NCBI GenBank assembly: GCA_963854735.1
Contig: OY978106.1
Span: forward strand, 558,001-622,000
Direction of reading: 5' to 3'
DNA length: 64,000 nt
From: Marvania coccoides
Taxonomy: Eukaryota > Chlorophyta > Trebouxiophyceae > Chlorellales > Chlorellaceae
This document shows positions 21,096-31,115 of this stretch, piece by piece. The notes beneath the pieces were generated by a model. It was not told where the DNA came from. It did not search any database and worked only from the letters and a program-made list of their open reading frames with translations. Made by a program: the position numbers and the translations under genes. Numbering within the stretch: the first letter of the stretch is position 1; the number at the start of each line of letters is the position of its first letter.

Positions 21096-22944
21096 CTATT
21101 TGATGACGCGAGGCTTCTCCGTATCAAGGTAGTGGCCGCCCATCTCCTGCGGTACGCAAGTGGAGGATCCCAGCGTGGCGGTAGGCGAAACCCCAGTCCG
21201 GCTCGCTAGGGCAGTGACAATTTTGCAGTTGCAGAGCAAGGCGCCGCCGAAGACATAGTTCTTAGCGGTTATTACGGTGCCCACCGTCTGGAAAAAGAAA
21301 GGAAAAAGGAAATACGCTAATTAGATAGAAAATTTGGCAATCAACGTAGTGAGATTAATAAGTATTTGAAAGTGTTTTTTTCCCCCTCGATATCCAAACA
21401 AATTAGGCAGCACCGCACGAATTTTGTTTAAACCTTACCTTGGAATCGACGTAAAAGCAATAATCGCCAGTGTAGACGCCATTGACATAGGTTGCATTCA
21501 AATTGTAGCAATAGTTACCGTCAAAGTAATTGTAGTTCCCCCAGCCGGGGATCCCCGCTTGATTATTGACGTCTTGGGTTTTGAAGCCTGCCCCAGCAAT
21601 ACCGTTCAAATAGTAGCCCTTGTTTGAAGTAATTGTCCAGTTCGACCCTTTCACGTTTACCCATGCGTTGCCCCCATTCTCGCCGGTGGTGGAGGCCCCG
21701 CTGAAGGTATTGCCGAACACGATGCCGTTGGAAGTGAACTCTTTAATATCTGCAGGGAAGAAAAAACGGCGCAGAGAAGTGTGAATAGCGCACTGTTAAA
21801 CAAAAAACGCTTAACGACCCCCTTTTGATCGTATGATTTCTATCTACTTTTTTCTTTTTTCTTTTTTCCCCACCAACATGGGTTTATGGGTTTATGGGTT
21901 TATGGGTTTATGGGTTTATGGGTTTATGGGTTTAACAGGCCAGTAGTGGGTCTTTAAAATCGCTCCCCATTTCATAACCTACCGATATTCTCAGCCAGGA
22001 TTCCAGGGCCGAACGTATTCTTTCTGATGGCGTTGAAGTCGCTGTGGTCTTCTGGGAGAGGGGGCACCATGTTGACGCTATTCGATTTTGACGTCCCGAT
22101 GTAGATGCCCTCGCCATTTCCGGAATATGACCTGCCGGTGTTCATTATCTTGGACCTTCTCACGGTGGTATAGGTCGTATTCAGCCGCAGCAGGATGCCC
22201 ATCTGGCGTAAGATTGGATACGAGCGAACAACGAAATGAGAATCATTGTCCTCGGAGCATATTGAGCATATGAAAAAAATGAGGCGAAGAAGGCGGTGGA
22301 ACATAAAAGGCAAAGACGCAATAGATTGATTTACCTGACCGGTGTTGTTGGTAGTTATGTAGGAGATATCTGTGTAGTTGGTAGTCTGCACGTCCAAGCC
22401 TATGCAAAGAAAACCAAAAATAGGATAAAATAAGACAACTGGGCACCATGTATCAACAATGCTGAGAAATATGTGCTGTTAAGAACAAGGGATAATGATT
22501 ATGCTTTTAAGGGCAAAACATAGGCCGTTACAACAGAAGGCGCAGCAAATATCAAAAACCAAATGGCTGCGTACCTTTCTGGGTGTATTGCAAGAAGAAA
22601 CCAGATATCTTCAGATAGCTGCTTTGCACCACTCGGAGCGCAAAAGAGGTGGTTCCGTTGATGATAGTCTTGCCTTGGTTGCCGCAAAAGATAATGGGGT
22701 GGGTGGCGTTGCCGATGCGCTTGCTGATGGTTGCTGACGTTAAAGTGTCGTTGTAGGTGCCTGGCATCAGCTCAATCATGTCACCAGCAGTCGCCTTCTG
22801 CCCAAATACTCGAAAATCGGTGAAATTGGTGACCCGGAAGTAGCGGGTGTAGGCAAATTGCCGGCACGGTGCGCTAACAGGCTGTCCTCGCGCCAGGCGC
22901 AGCACAGCGAGAACGAGTGCTGTGAGCAGCAGTTGTCTCTTCAT
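21096..22944 (-). CDS. Secreted right-handed beta-helix protein (pectate/alginate-lyase-like fold)
   Basis: Five exons, 22944-22575, 22399-22335, 22202-21983, 21749-21439 and 21287-21096, give 385 residues. A clear signal peptide (LLLTALVLAVLRLARG) is followed by GDMIELMPGTYNDTL and THPIIFCGNQGKTIING, the opening coils typical of parallel beta-helix proteins, and then repeated turns with NNT, NTG and GEGIYIG motifs. Many Asn-x-Thr sites suggest glycosylation. Related proteins in oomycetes and stramenopiles are annotated as right-handed beta-helix or polysaccharide-lyase-like; the catalytic residues of pectate lyase are not evident to me, so a carbohydrate-binding or unknown extracellular role is equally possible. 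All introns are GT-AG with consistent phases; intron 3 holds the TTTATGGG array. Confidence 0.8.
21878..21934. repeat. TTTATGGG octamer array (telomere-like), intronic
   Basis: Six complete head-to-tail copies of TTTATGGG (21883-21930) with partial units on either side. The G-rich unit resembles plant and algal telomere repeats (TTTAGGG, TTTTAGGG) with an extra T before the G run. It lies in the third intron of the minus-strand beta-helix gene, G-rich strand on plus. Confidence 0.93.
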
Positions 22945-23554
22945 ACCCCCCTATATGCCTTGATGGTGAAAGGTCGTGTTTCTCTGCACAGAGGGGAAAG
23001 AGAGACAACAAGAGATGGTGATGAGTGGCATTCTGACTCTTTAGCCTCCAGCTCGTTAGCTAGTAAGTGCAGCGTCTACCTGTATCTATATGGCACTCTG
23101 CAGCGCAGAAAAGGCGGTTACTTTGGTTTGGATCACTTAACCACCAATTTTGAAAAAAAATCCTGCCGCAGTGCAAGCAATTAAGCAATTATTAGTTCAA
23201 GCAAATAAAAACTGGTCGAAATTTTAATAAATGAATATAATCCCCCATTTTCGGTCCCGTAAGAGGAAGAGGACGCCGCAAAACGCGCTATCGTTATGGT
23301 CCTGACTCATCAGGAGGCTCCGCGTCCTCGGCAGAACAGACAGAGGTCACTTAGAGAAAATTTTAGACGAATTGGTCTGGAAATGAATTTGTCGATTTTT
23401 AAACAGCGCAACGAAACAGTAAGTTTTGAACTCTGAATTTGAAAATTGAACAGATATATAATCGATTGTTCTTAATAAATTTTCACACACACATAGAGCA
23501 CTTTTATTATCTATACATTATTATTTTAATCAAAGTAAGTTTCAAAAAAGAAAA
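22945..23554. other. Spacer
   Basis: Upstream region of the beta-helix gene, then AT-rich sequence up to an ankyrin-like fragment. No gene supported. Confidence 0.5.
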
Positions 23555-24046
23555 TGCCGCCGCAACCCGCTCGACGCCCTCCTCACTGCCGCCATCCGCC
23601 GCTGCGATGCCGCTGCAGCGGAGCTCCTGCTCTCCCACGGCGCTCGGCCCGCTGAGCCCATCGATGGGCAATCCCCGCTGTGATGGGCCTGCACGCACGC
23701 CCCAGCCTCCCTGGTGTACCTTCTGCTGCGCTACCTGCCACCAGACAAGGGCGCCATCCTTGTCGCTGCTGATGAAGGCTGCTTGGAGGCTCTAAAGCGG
23801 CTGGCGGCTGGTGGAAGCCCCTGGTGCAAGCGCAGTTGCTGGGAGGAAGAGCTGCACGCGCGGACCATCGTTGCTGCTGGTGGGCACCTCAAAATCGCCC
23901 AGTTTCTGTTGGAGCGAGGGCACATCGACGTGGAAACTCTGAGCGCTGCGCTGGGCGGGGCCTGCCATCCAGAAGGCCATCCAGAAGTTGCGCAGGTCCT
24001 GTTAGCTGCCGGCGCAGACCCCAACGCACGCATGGGGCACGCGTAG
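23555..24046 (+). pseudogene. Ankyrin-repeat gene fragment with in-frame stop
   Basis: The frame from about 23560 reads NPLDALLTAAIRRCDAAAAE then LLLSHGARPAEPIDGQSPL, a TGA stop at 23681-23683, and continues WACTHAPASLVYLLLRYL, ILVAADEGCLEALKRLAAGG, GGHLKIAQFLLERGHIDVET and HPEVAQVLLAAGADPNAR. These are four to five ankyrin units, several of the DPNAR/ADPN type. There is no in-frame ATG near the start, the stop falls inside the conserved SPLxWA turn of a repeat, and no splice sites remove it. I therefore call a pseudogene; a sequencing error at the TGA is the alternative. Confidence 0.7.
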
Positions 24047-24112
24047 CATGTTGCACTGGGTTATGCAGGATTGAGCTAAAGGTGTGGTGTCGCGCGCGCG
24101 CGTTGGGGGAGG

Positions 24113-24113
<1 letters not shown>

Positions 24114-24156
<43 letters not shown>
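24114..24156. repeat. (CA)n microsatellite between CG-alternating tracts
   Basis: About 21 CA dinucleotides. Alternating CG tracts lie at about 24091-24102 and 24189-24200, so the whole 110 bp is alternating purine-pyrimidine in large part, a composition prone to Z-DNA. Confidence 0.95.
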
Positions 24157-24157
<1 letters not shown>

Positions 24158-24402
24158 CAACAAACGGGTTTTTGAAGTGGCAAGAGCCGCGCGCGCGCGT
24201 TGCTAAAAAGAGGCTGAAAGTATGATTGCGATCACCCACTTAGCAAAAAATTGGGTAAATTTCACGTGGGGCAGGCGCTGAGGGACGATGTTTCAAACCA
24301 CCCTATAATATAAAAATAAAAATAAAACAACAAAGAGAAAACTTTCTTTTTACCATTTTTTTTATAAATAATGACTAATAATAAGTATAATAATAATAAA
24401 AT

Positions 24403-24642
24403 GTAGAAAACATACTGCATTCAATGGAGAAAACTCTTTCAATGTAGAAAACACAGTTTGCTACACTTTATGTTTTCTCAAATGTAGAAAACTCAGTTTT
24501 CTCCAGTGGATGTGTTTTCTCCATGTAGGTTTGAGGTTTGTGTAAACTGTGTTTTCTACATCGAAAGATTTTTCTACATGGAGAAAACTGAGTTTTCTAC
24601 AATGGATGAGTTTTCTACATGTAGAAAACACAGTTTTCTACA
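24403..24642. repeat. Foldback region built from GTAGAAAAC / GTTTTCTAC
   Basis: Four copies of GTAGAAAAC (24403, 24444, 24484, 24621) and four of its complement GTTTTCTAC (24551, 24592, 24610, 24632) occur in 240 bp, with further degenerate GGAGAAAAC / GTTTTCTCC copies. Forward copies lie mainly in the left half and complements in the right half, so the region can form one long imperfect hairpin plus local small ones. Confidence 0.85.
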
Positions 24643-24781
24643 TCGGATGAGTTTGTGGGGTCATTAATGGGGTGTAATGCAATGCAAAATGGGAATGAAT
24701 TATTTTTTGCATTTCCAGTCTTGCATTTGTCTCGCTATAACGCCCAATACCCTGCCTGTCAGCAGGGTATTCTCGCCCTCC

Positions 24782-25375
24782 TCACTTTGCTGCAACGGCC
24801 GCCGGCTTGGCCTCCCCCTTCACCATCCCCTCCCACCGCTCCTTCTCGTACTCCTCGGGCGTCTTGAAGTCGGGGTCTTTGTACCACCTGCGGCTGAACA
24901 TGTGGCAGTCCAGGCACAGGCACTCGGACTCCCAGGTCTTCTTGCCACGGCACCACGTCTGAGTGAAGGCGTGCTCCTGTAATAGGGAAAGGAAAACACA
25001 AATTTAACAACAGTAGGAGCAGGATAGCGACTTAATCCCCTTAATATAATTCAGCTCCAATGAAGAACTTGAACAGCCACTCAGTGGCTGTTGGATTTTG
25101 CACAAACAAGAATGGAAATCTGAGCTCTATCTCGCCTTGGTGTTGGTGCTGCCGCACTGTAGGCACTCCTGGAAGGCCTCGTTCTTCTTCCACCGCGCCG
25201 CCCACTCCTCCACGGACATGATTTTGTAGCCGTGTCCCACCGAGGGATTGATCTCAACAGGGTCGCCCTGCATGATCTTCGCCCACTCGCGCGAGTGCAC
25301 CTTCACCATGGGCTTCTCGTCCGTGGCGGACTGAATCTCAGCCCGCAGATTGGAGGTGATGTCCTTGAGGCTCAT
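24782..25375 (-). CDS. Small conserved-looking Cys-rich (zinc-ribbon-like) protein
   Basis: Two exons, 25375-25136 and 24976-24782, give 144 residues. The start at 25375 (MSLKDITSNLRAEIQ) is chosen because it begins a well-behaved helix; an upstream in-frame start at 25417 would add 14 Ser-rich residues. Four or more cysteines form CLQCGSTNTK across the junction, then WCRGKKTWESECLCLDC and HMFSRRWYKDPDF, a CxxC...CxxC arrangement that could bind zinc. The rest is charged (TPEEYEKERWEG). The intron appears to have a GC donor (AAG|GCGAGA), the weakest of the GC donors in this window, with a clear TTACAG acceptor in phase 0. No family name can be given. Confidence 0.65.
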
Positions 25376-26031
25376 TGCTGTTTTGCTGCTGCCTGAAGAA
25401 GAAAAACTGCAGGTCAAATAAAATTTGGAGGCGCTCTCGACATGAGGGGAGGAAGGAGCGGATTGTTAATAAGTTTTGACGCACTTTTCAAAGCTGGTTC
25501 AGAGGGAAAGTGATGCGAAAATGGCTGGGGAGATTTTCGACCAGCAAAGTCTCTGGCTTTGCAGATGAAATTCGGGGCACCGCTGCAGCTTCAGGGGGGC
25601 TATGTGAAAATTTTTGGCTTGTAATCATTCACTGCAATGGCCTTTTGATGCTTTGCTGCAGCGATCCGCGAGCTTTTGCGAGTCAAAAATCGAGTCGTCG
25701 AAAAGGAAAGAGGGAAAGGGAGAGCTTTGCACCAATTTTTCTTTACTTGCGAGGAATTGCGAGTTTTGAAGCGTTGGATTAATTAGAGGAATATATGGGG
25801 GACACCGTGGACGCGCTCCCACCCCTACATTTTTGTTGTTATTCAAAAGGATTTGTTGATTTTGAGGGAGAGACACTGAGAATAGCTAGTTGGCTTTCAT
25901 TCTTAGGTATTATCACCATAGATAGGTTTTAACTGGCTCGTTGCCTCGGCGCTGAAGAGCTGGGGAGCGGGAGTAGTTTTTGTTAGCGACAAACGATTTT
26001 CTCCCAGCCCTTGCTTGAAACACATCCAGAA
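25376..26031. other. Divergent spacer
   Basis: Between the minus-strand Cys-rich gene and the plus-strand RING gene. Short frames occur on both strands but none is supported by composition or motifs. Promoters of both genes should lie here. Confidence 0.45.
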
Positions 26032-27374
26032 ATGGACGCGCTGCTAGACGAGTTTGAGGACTGGGAAGGCATTTACGAGGACTCCGAGGTGCGGCCTCAC
26101 CTTGATTTTTTCAACAAGTCTTCAATTTATTGACATACTAATTTCTCTTGTGTAATTCTGCCCCTCTCCCTCGCATTCACGACACAGCCACATGACTTTG
26201 GATTCACTATATTCACTCTCCAACCTGACATTCTTTCCTGCACCTTTCTCTCCCCCCTTCACTTCAGTTTGACGCCTTCCGCAACGACAAGGCCTCGGCT
26301 GACGATGCCAACGAAGACTCAGGTTCAGACTCTGACGAGGGGGACCACACCGAGCGCGCCACCCCTTTAGAGCAGCAGCAGCAGGCCCCGCCCTCCCCCG
26401 CGCGCTCCTCCTCCGAAGCTGGCGACATGACCTGCGCCATCTGCCTTGGTGACATCCCGCTGGAAAACATCGCCATGGTGAAGGGCTGCGACCACATCTA
26501 CTGCGCCAAGTGCATCCTGCACTGGACGCTGCACAAGGAACACCCTAGCTGCCCACAGTGCAAGCAGCCCTTCTCCTACCTGCTCACGTACCGAACCCTG
26601 GACGGGGAGCTGTCGGACTTCCCGGTGGAAGAGAGCGTTGTGCTGCTGAAGCGCGCGCGGTGGTTCGTAGCCTCCATTGCCGACTGGGAAGACTCCCGGG
26701 CGCTGCTGGAGGACTCCTGCCTCGCGGACGACACCGCGTGGCACGACTACGCTGACGAGTACGACCTGGCAGAGGACGAAGCCATCGAGGCTTTCTACTT
26801 TTCGTCCGCCGCGGGGCGGGCACGCGTCACGCTAGGGAACCGGCGCTTCGGGGAGGGCGGGTTCATTGCTGGCGGGCGGCGGCAGGCGCGCCCCGTCCCG
26901 ACGCCGCCCCGCCGCGGTAAAGGCGGCGCTGGCGGTAGCAAAAAAGCCTCGCGCGCTGCAGGCGCTGTCAACGCACGAGATGACGCTGGCGCCAGTGGGA
27001 GCGCAAACAAAAGCGGCAGTGGCGGGGAAGCGGGGCCTTCGGCGGGTGCAGGAAGCTCCTCAGGATGCCGGAGCGGCGGTGGTGGTTTTGCCGGACCCTC
27101 ATTGTCTTCTTCTTCTGTGTGCGTGTCGGCCTCGGTGGCGATTTGCACGCCCAACGCAGGCGGGGGGCGCAACAACCAGCGCGCAGGGATGTCGTCGTCC
27201 CTGTTGGGCAGCAGCCCCAATCTTTCATGGGAATTGAGCGGGTCTGCGTCGGGGATGCTGGGAAGCAGCCCTGGCGGGGGGGCAATGATCTTCGGGTCCA
27301 GCCCTTCCGGCAGCGGCCGCAGGGCGCGGCGAAACGCCCGACGGGCCGCGGCGGTGGCAGGAGACGACGCTTGA
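26032..27374 (+). CDS. RING-HC finger protein, probable E3 ubiquitin ligase
   Basis: Two exons, 26032-26088 and 26268-27374, give 387 residues. After an acidic N-terminus with a Gln run, a RING-HC finger spans about 75-117: CAICLGDIPLENIAMVKGCD, HIYCAKCILHW and PSCPQCK, i.e. C-x2-C-x14-C-x-H-x2-C-x2-C-x12-C-x2-C. A conserved extension follows (YRTLDGELSDFPVEESVVLL, then KRARWF), seen in plant RING proteins of unknown substrate. The C-terminal 170 residues are Gly/Ser/Arg-rich low complexity and probably disordered. It should transfer ubiquitin from an E2; UBE2H is also in this window, but a link is not implied. The GT-AG intron is phase 0. Confidence 0.85.
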
Positions 27375-28525
27375 AGCGATGGCAAGGTTTTTGCTGCGGT
27401 AAATTTTCTAGATCTTCCTGAAATTTGCTCTAGTGGTGGGAGGATTTGGGAATTTCAGCCCCCTATGTCTTTGTCAGTCTGTCTTTGTTTATTTTGTTAT
27501 CCCTGGTGAAAGTTTTTCTTTTCAAATTGCGTTCATCGTCCATTTTCCTTCCTTTGCTTCACGCAAGACTCTTTTTGTATTTCAACTCCCTGCACTCAAG
27601 ATTTTATTTTGATGTTTTCTCGTGTACACTCTGCTCAAAACGAACTGTATTTTCCTTTTGGGATTCGTTGTGTATCTTCTCAATTTGCTTTGAAAGCATT
27701 TTTTCCCCGTCAAGGGAGCAGAGCCACCCTCCAGGAAATTTGCTTCCTTCTCCTTCTACCTTTCCTACCTTTGATTTATAAAAATAGAAGCAAAAAAATG
27801 TAAATTTCCTTTTGTGTGTCCCAAAACATTGGTTTTGTTAGAAAATTTTCTCGGCCGCCATTGCGAGTCCGCTCTGAGTGTAATTAAATGACGCGGTGGA
27901 CTAAGATTACGGCTGCTTTTCAAGTTTTTATGCCGTGCTTCTGCGGGCCTAATTAATCGACCGTTGAATGGAATGAAGTGACGGCGGGCGGAGGAAAACC
28001 TCCAATTGCAGGAAAGAATGGGCGGCATGGAGGGCTCCCGCGTGGCTGCTGGACAGCATGACGATCGCGCGAATGCTCCTTGCAGCTCTCCTGCGGCTAT
28101 AAGCCGCCCGTCGAACGCAATTTTTTGGCGTCTCTAGCGCCTTGACCAGAAAATAATCGCGGAAAAAAGGAATCGCCATTCATTCTTCGTTAACCCACAA
28201 TAAAATTTACTGTTTATTTTATTTTATTTGAAAATAACACAGCCATGCGTTCCTCATGCTCGTAAACTGGGGGCTCGATGTTCAATGAAAAATAATCACA
28301 GTTTTTACAAGTCTCTCTTATTTCTCACGCCCCGTACATGATATAAACACGCAGAAATTTATAAAATAATAACGGGGAGTTTGTGCGAGAGAAATGCGGG
28401 TGCAGCAAACACGAAGTGATCGGCACACAATCGGGCGGCACACAAGGCATTTTTGAGCAGCGATAGGAACCATGCCTTGCTGCGACGCTGAACATAATGC
28501 AAGGGAGCAGGGGGTGGAGCGAGGC
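27375..28525. other. Long spacer
   Basis: 1.15 kb with T-rich and CT-rich stretches downstream of the RING gene, then mixed sequence upstream of the palmitoyltransferase. No gene or structured RNA could be supported. Confidence 0.45.
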
Positions 28526-30134
28526 ATGGAATTCCGTCTCTTTGGCGGCAAAATAATCATTGGTATGTCTCACTGGAAATCAATTTTGCACTGAATCCCT
28601 CGCTCAGCCTCACTCCTCTGCTACTTCCCCACCTACCCCTCAGGGCCGGACTACAAGTCGTTGGCCGCCTCCATCGCCCTCATTCTCGTCCCTTCAGGTG
28701 ACTAACTGCAAAATTCGCCGCCTCTTCGCCGTCGCTTCTTCCCCCTTGAAATTTTTAACATAAAACTGACAACCGTCCTTTGCCGCCCATCCCAACAGTC
28801 GTGTACTTCATTTTTGTGGCCCCTTATCTCGGCAAGCACATCTCTTGGGGCCTGGTTGGCGGGGCAGCGGCGCTGGTGGTGTTTGTCTTTTTGATGCTCT
28901 TTATGACGGCCTTCAGAGACCCAGGCTTCATCCCGCGATCGCCCCCCAACAGTGATGTTGAATTTGGGTACGCCCCCACCCCTCATCTACTCCAAATTGC
29001 CCAAATAGCGCCATCAAAAAATCCGCAGGCTTTTCCCCACTTTCCGTGGCCTAATTTTGCGTTTTAAATACAACTCCATGCAGGCTGTACCCACCCTCCC
29101 GTGACCATCAAATCAACGGCTATGTGGTGACCACCAAATTCTGCGCCACCTGCTGCCACTACCGCCCCCCTCGCTGCTCCCACTGTGCCGTTTGCGACAA
29201 CTGCGTTGATCGGTTTGATCACCACTGCCCCTGGGTGGGGACCTGCGTGGGGCGGCGCAACTACCGCACCTTCCTGCTCTTCATCATTTCCACCACCCTG
29301 CTGTGCTGCTACGTGCTGGCGACGTGCGTTGTGCAGCTGTGGCACGCCGCCAGCAATAGGGATGACAACTGGGGGGCAGCATTGGGGCGGTATCCGGCCT
29401 CCATCGTGCTGATTGTGTACGTGTTTGTGTCGGTGTGGTTTGTGGGCGGTCTGTCAGTGTTTCATATATGGCTGGTGGCACGAAACGTGACCACTTATGA
29501 GCATTTTCGGCATCGCTATTCAGATGCCGGCAATCCGTACACCCACGGCTGCTGGGGCAACTTCCGGGAGGTGCTGTGCACCCCGGTGCCCCCCCGGTGG
29601 TCCCCGCTGTGGGATAGACAGAAGAGGGAGCGGGACGTTGAGCTGGCGGTGGCTGGCGGGGAGGCGGTGGTGGGGCGAGACGAGGAAGAGGGCAGCGTTG
29701 AAGGCAGCAGGCACATGGACTACGCGGCGGGGAGCGTGCCGCCCAGCGTTGAGTCCAGGGAGGAGGGGTCCAGCGTAGTGGACAGCCCGACTAATACGGG
29801 GAGAGGCGGCGGTGGAGGTGGTCGGTATGGAATGAATGGTGGAGAAGGGGGCAGCGATGGTGGCCACATGGTGATGGTGGCCATGGGTAATGGAGGCGCA
29901 CAGCAGTACCAGCAGCAGCTTAGAGGGAGAAGGCCTGGAGAGGCGATAGCAGCAGCAGCAGCAGCAGCAGCGGCGGCGGAGGATGAAGTGAGTCCCTCTG
30001 CAGCGGCAGCAGCGGCATGGATCAGCGGAGAGAAAGCTGAAGGCAGCCCTCACAAAGAGCTGCCGCCCCTTGATTTAGACAAGGCGGCGGAGTGGCTGCA
30101 GTCGCCCAGAGCGCCCAGCACAAAAAAATTGTAG
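28526..30134 (+). CDS. DHHC-type protein S-acyltransferase (palmitoyltransferase)
   Basis: Four exons, 28526-28562, 28644-28697, 28799-28967 and 29084-30134, give 436 residues. Two N-terminal membrane helices ([20 protein letters not shown] and [18 protein letters not shown]) are followed by DPGFIPR, the DHHC cysteine-rich domain ([17 protein letters not shown], then [13 protein letters not shown] with DHHC at about 132-135, and [11 protein letters not shown]), two more membrane helices and a TTxE-like segment ([13 protein letters not shown]). The cysteine of DHHC forms the acyl intermediate and transfers palmitate to cytosolic Cys of substrates. The C-terminal 200 residues are acidic, Gly- and Ala-rich (poly-Ala runs) and likely disordered. 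The first ATG with a consistent splice phase is at 28526. It resembles plant PAT proteins acting at Golgi or plasma membrane. Confidence 0.93.
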
Positions 30135-30354
30135 ACAAATGCAGCGAGCGGACTGAGCAGCTGAAAGCGCCGGCCGGTTGCAATTGTGAATGATCTTTTG
30201 TAAAGACTTGATGGTGAGGGGTGGCTCCATTCAAACTAAGGAAAAAAGAAATTCAAATTTGCCACGGGGGCAACAAAAAAACAACAAAACTTGAAAAAAC
30301 AGATGCTGGGCCTCGCATAAAACAAAAAGTAGAAACCAACGAATATTGTGGAAA

Positions 30355-30893
30355 ATGGTGAGTGATTGCACGTAAATGTCGTTCCACCACATCAAAAATC
30401 AAAACTGATCAAATCGCGTTCGTTGCTGGGTCAGGTCGTTTCCAAAAGAGTGGCAAACGCCAAAAGCGAGCGGTTCTACAAGCGGACTGGGCCACTGGGG
30501 AAAAAGAAGGAGCCTTCCTTCTGGCAGGTGGGTCTCTTGCCATTTCGATCGGTTCCATCTGCGGCTGCTGTTCCTCCACCCTGAGCCCCCTCCCAAAAAA
30601 AACTTCGTTCGTTCTCCACGTTTGCAGGGCGTAAAGAAGAAGCTTTCCGCCCACCCGCTACTTTTTACCTTCATTTTTGTGATTATGCTGACGTCAGGTA
30701 CGTGGTACACCTCTTGCTTTATAAGTTTCCTCCCGCCTCCCACTGACCCCCTGGTTCCCACCCCTGCGCAGGTATCGTTACCTTCTGGATGAACGAGCGG
30801 CACTCGCGAGGCATGTTCGCAGGCGTGCGGCAGCAGCTCAATATTCCCGACGACGCTACGCCTGATATGATGGTCGAAGACATGGACATGTGA
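30355..30893 (+). CDS. RAMP4/SERP-like small tail-anchored membrane protein
   Basis: Four exons, the first holding only the ATG (30355-30357), then 30435-30527, 30628-30697 and 30772-30893, give 95 residues. The basic N-terminus (VVSKRVANAKSERFYKRTG) followed by one hydrophobic helix (HPLLFTFIFVIMLTSGIVTF) is the RAMP4/SERP layout, in which a short protein sits at the Sec61 translocon with its N-terminus in the cytosol. An extra acidic tail (PDDATPDMMVEDMDM) is not part of the standard family, which usually ends just after the helix. The single-codon first exon rests on ATG|GTGAGT and an in-phase acceptor GGTCAG; all phases agree. The family call is by layout and weak motif similarity only. 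Confidence 0.6.
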
Positions 30894-31115
30894 CGTAATA
30901 ATAACACGTATGCTAACGCTGTTTATCTTATTCATTGACACATTAAAAAAATGTCCGAGACCACGAAACCACACAAATTAAAGCACACAATTAAAACAAT
31001 TAAAAAAAAAACGCTTGTGAAGAAAATATAAAGTAACGCTCACACTCGGCGTTATTGAGTAGGTCACGATATAACATGTCTAGGAATCTTTTTATTTTCC
31101 ACGATGAATTGAGCA

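Larger units (their letters stand above)
24047..24781. other. Repeat-rich spacer
   Basis: Contains a CA microsatellite flanked by CG-alternating tracts, an AT-rich stretch, and the GTAGAAAAC foldback region described separately. No coding sequence was found. Confidence 0.6.

Noticed and set aside
26795..27385. Minus-strand open frame opposite the RING protein C-terminus
   Set aside because: Mirror of a Gly/Ser/Arg low-complexity coding region; Pro/Ala-rich with no motif.
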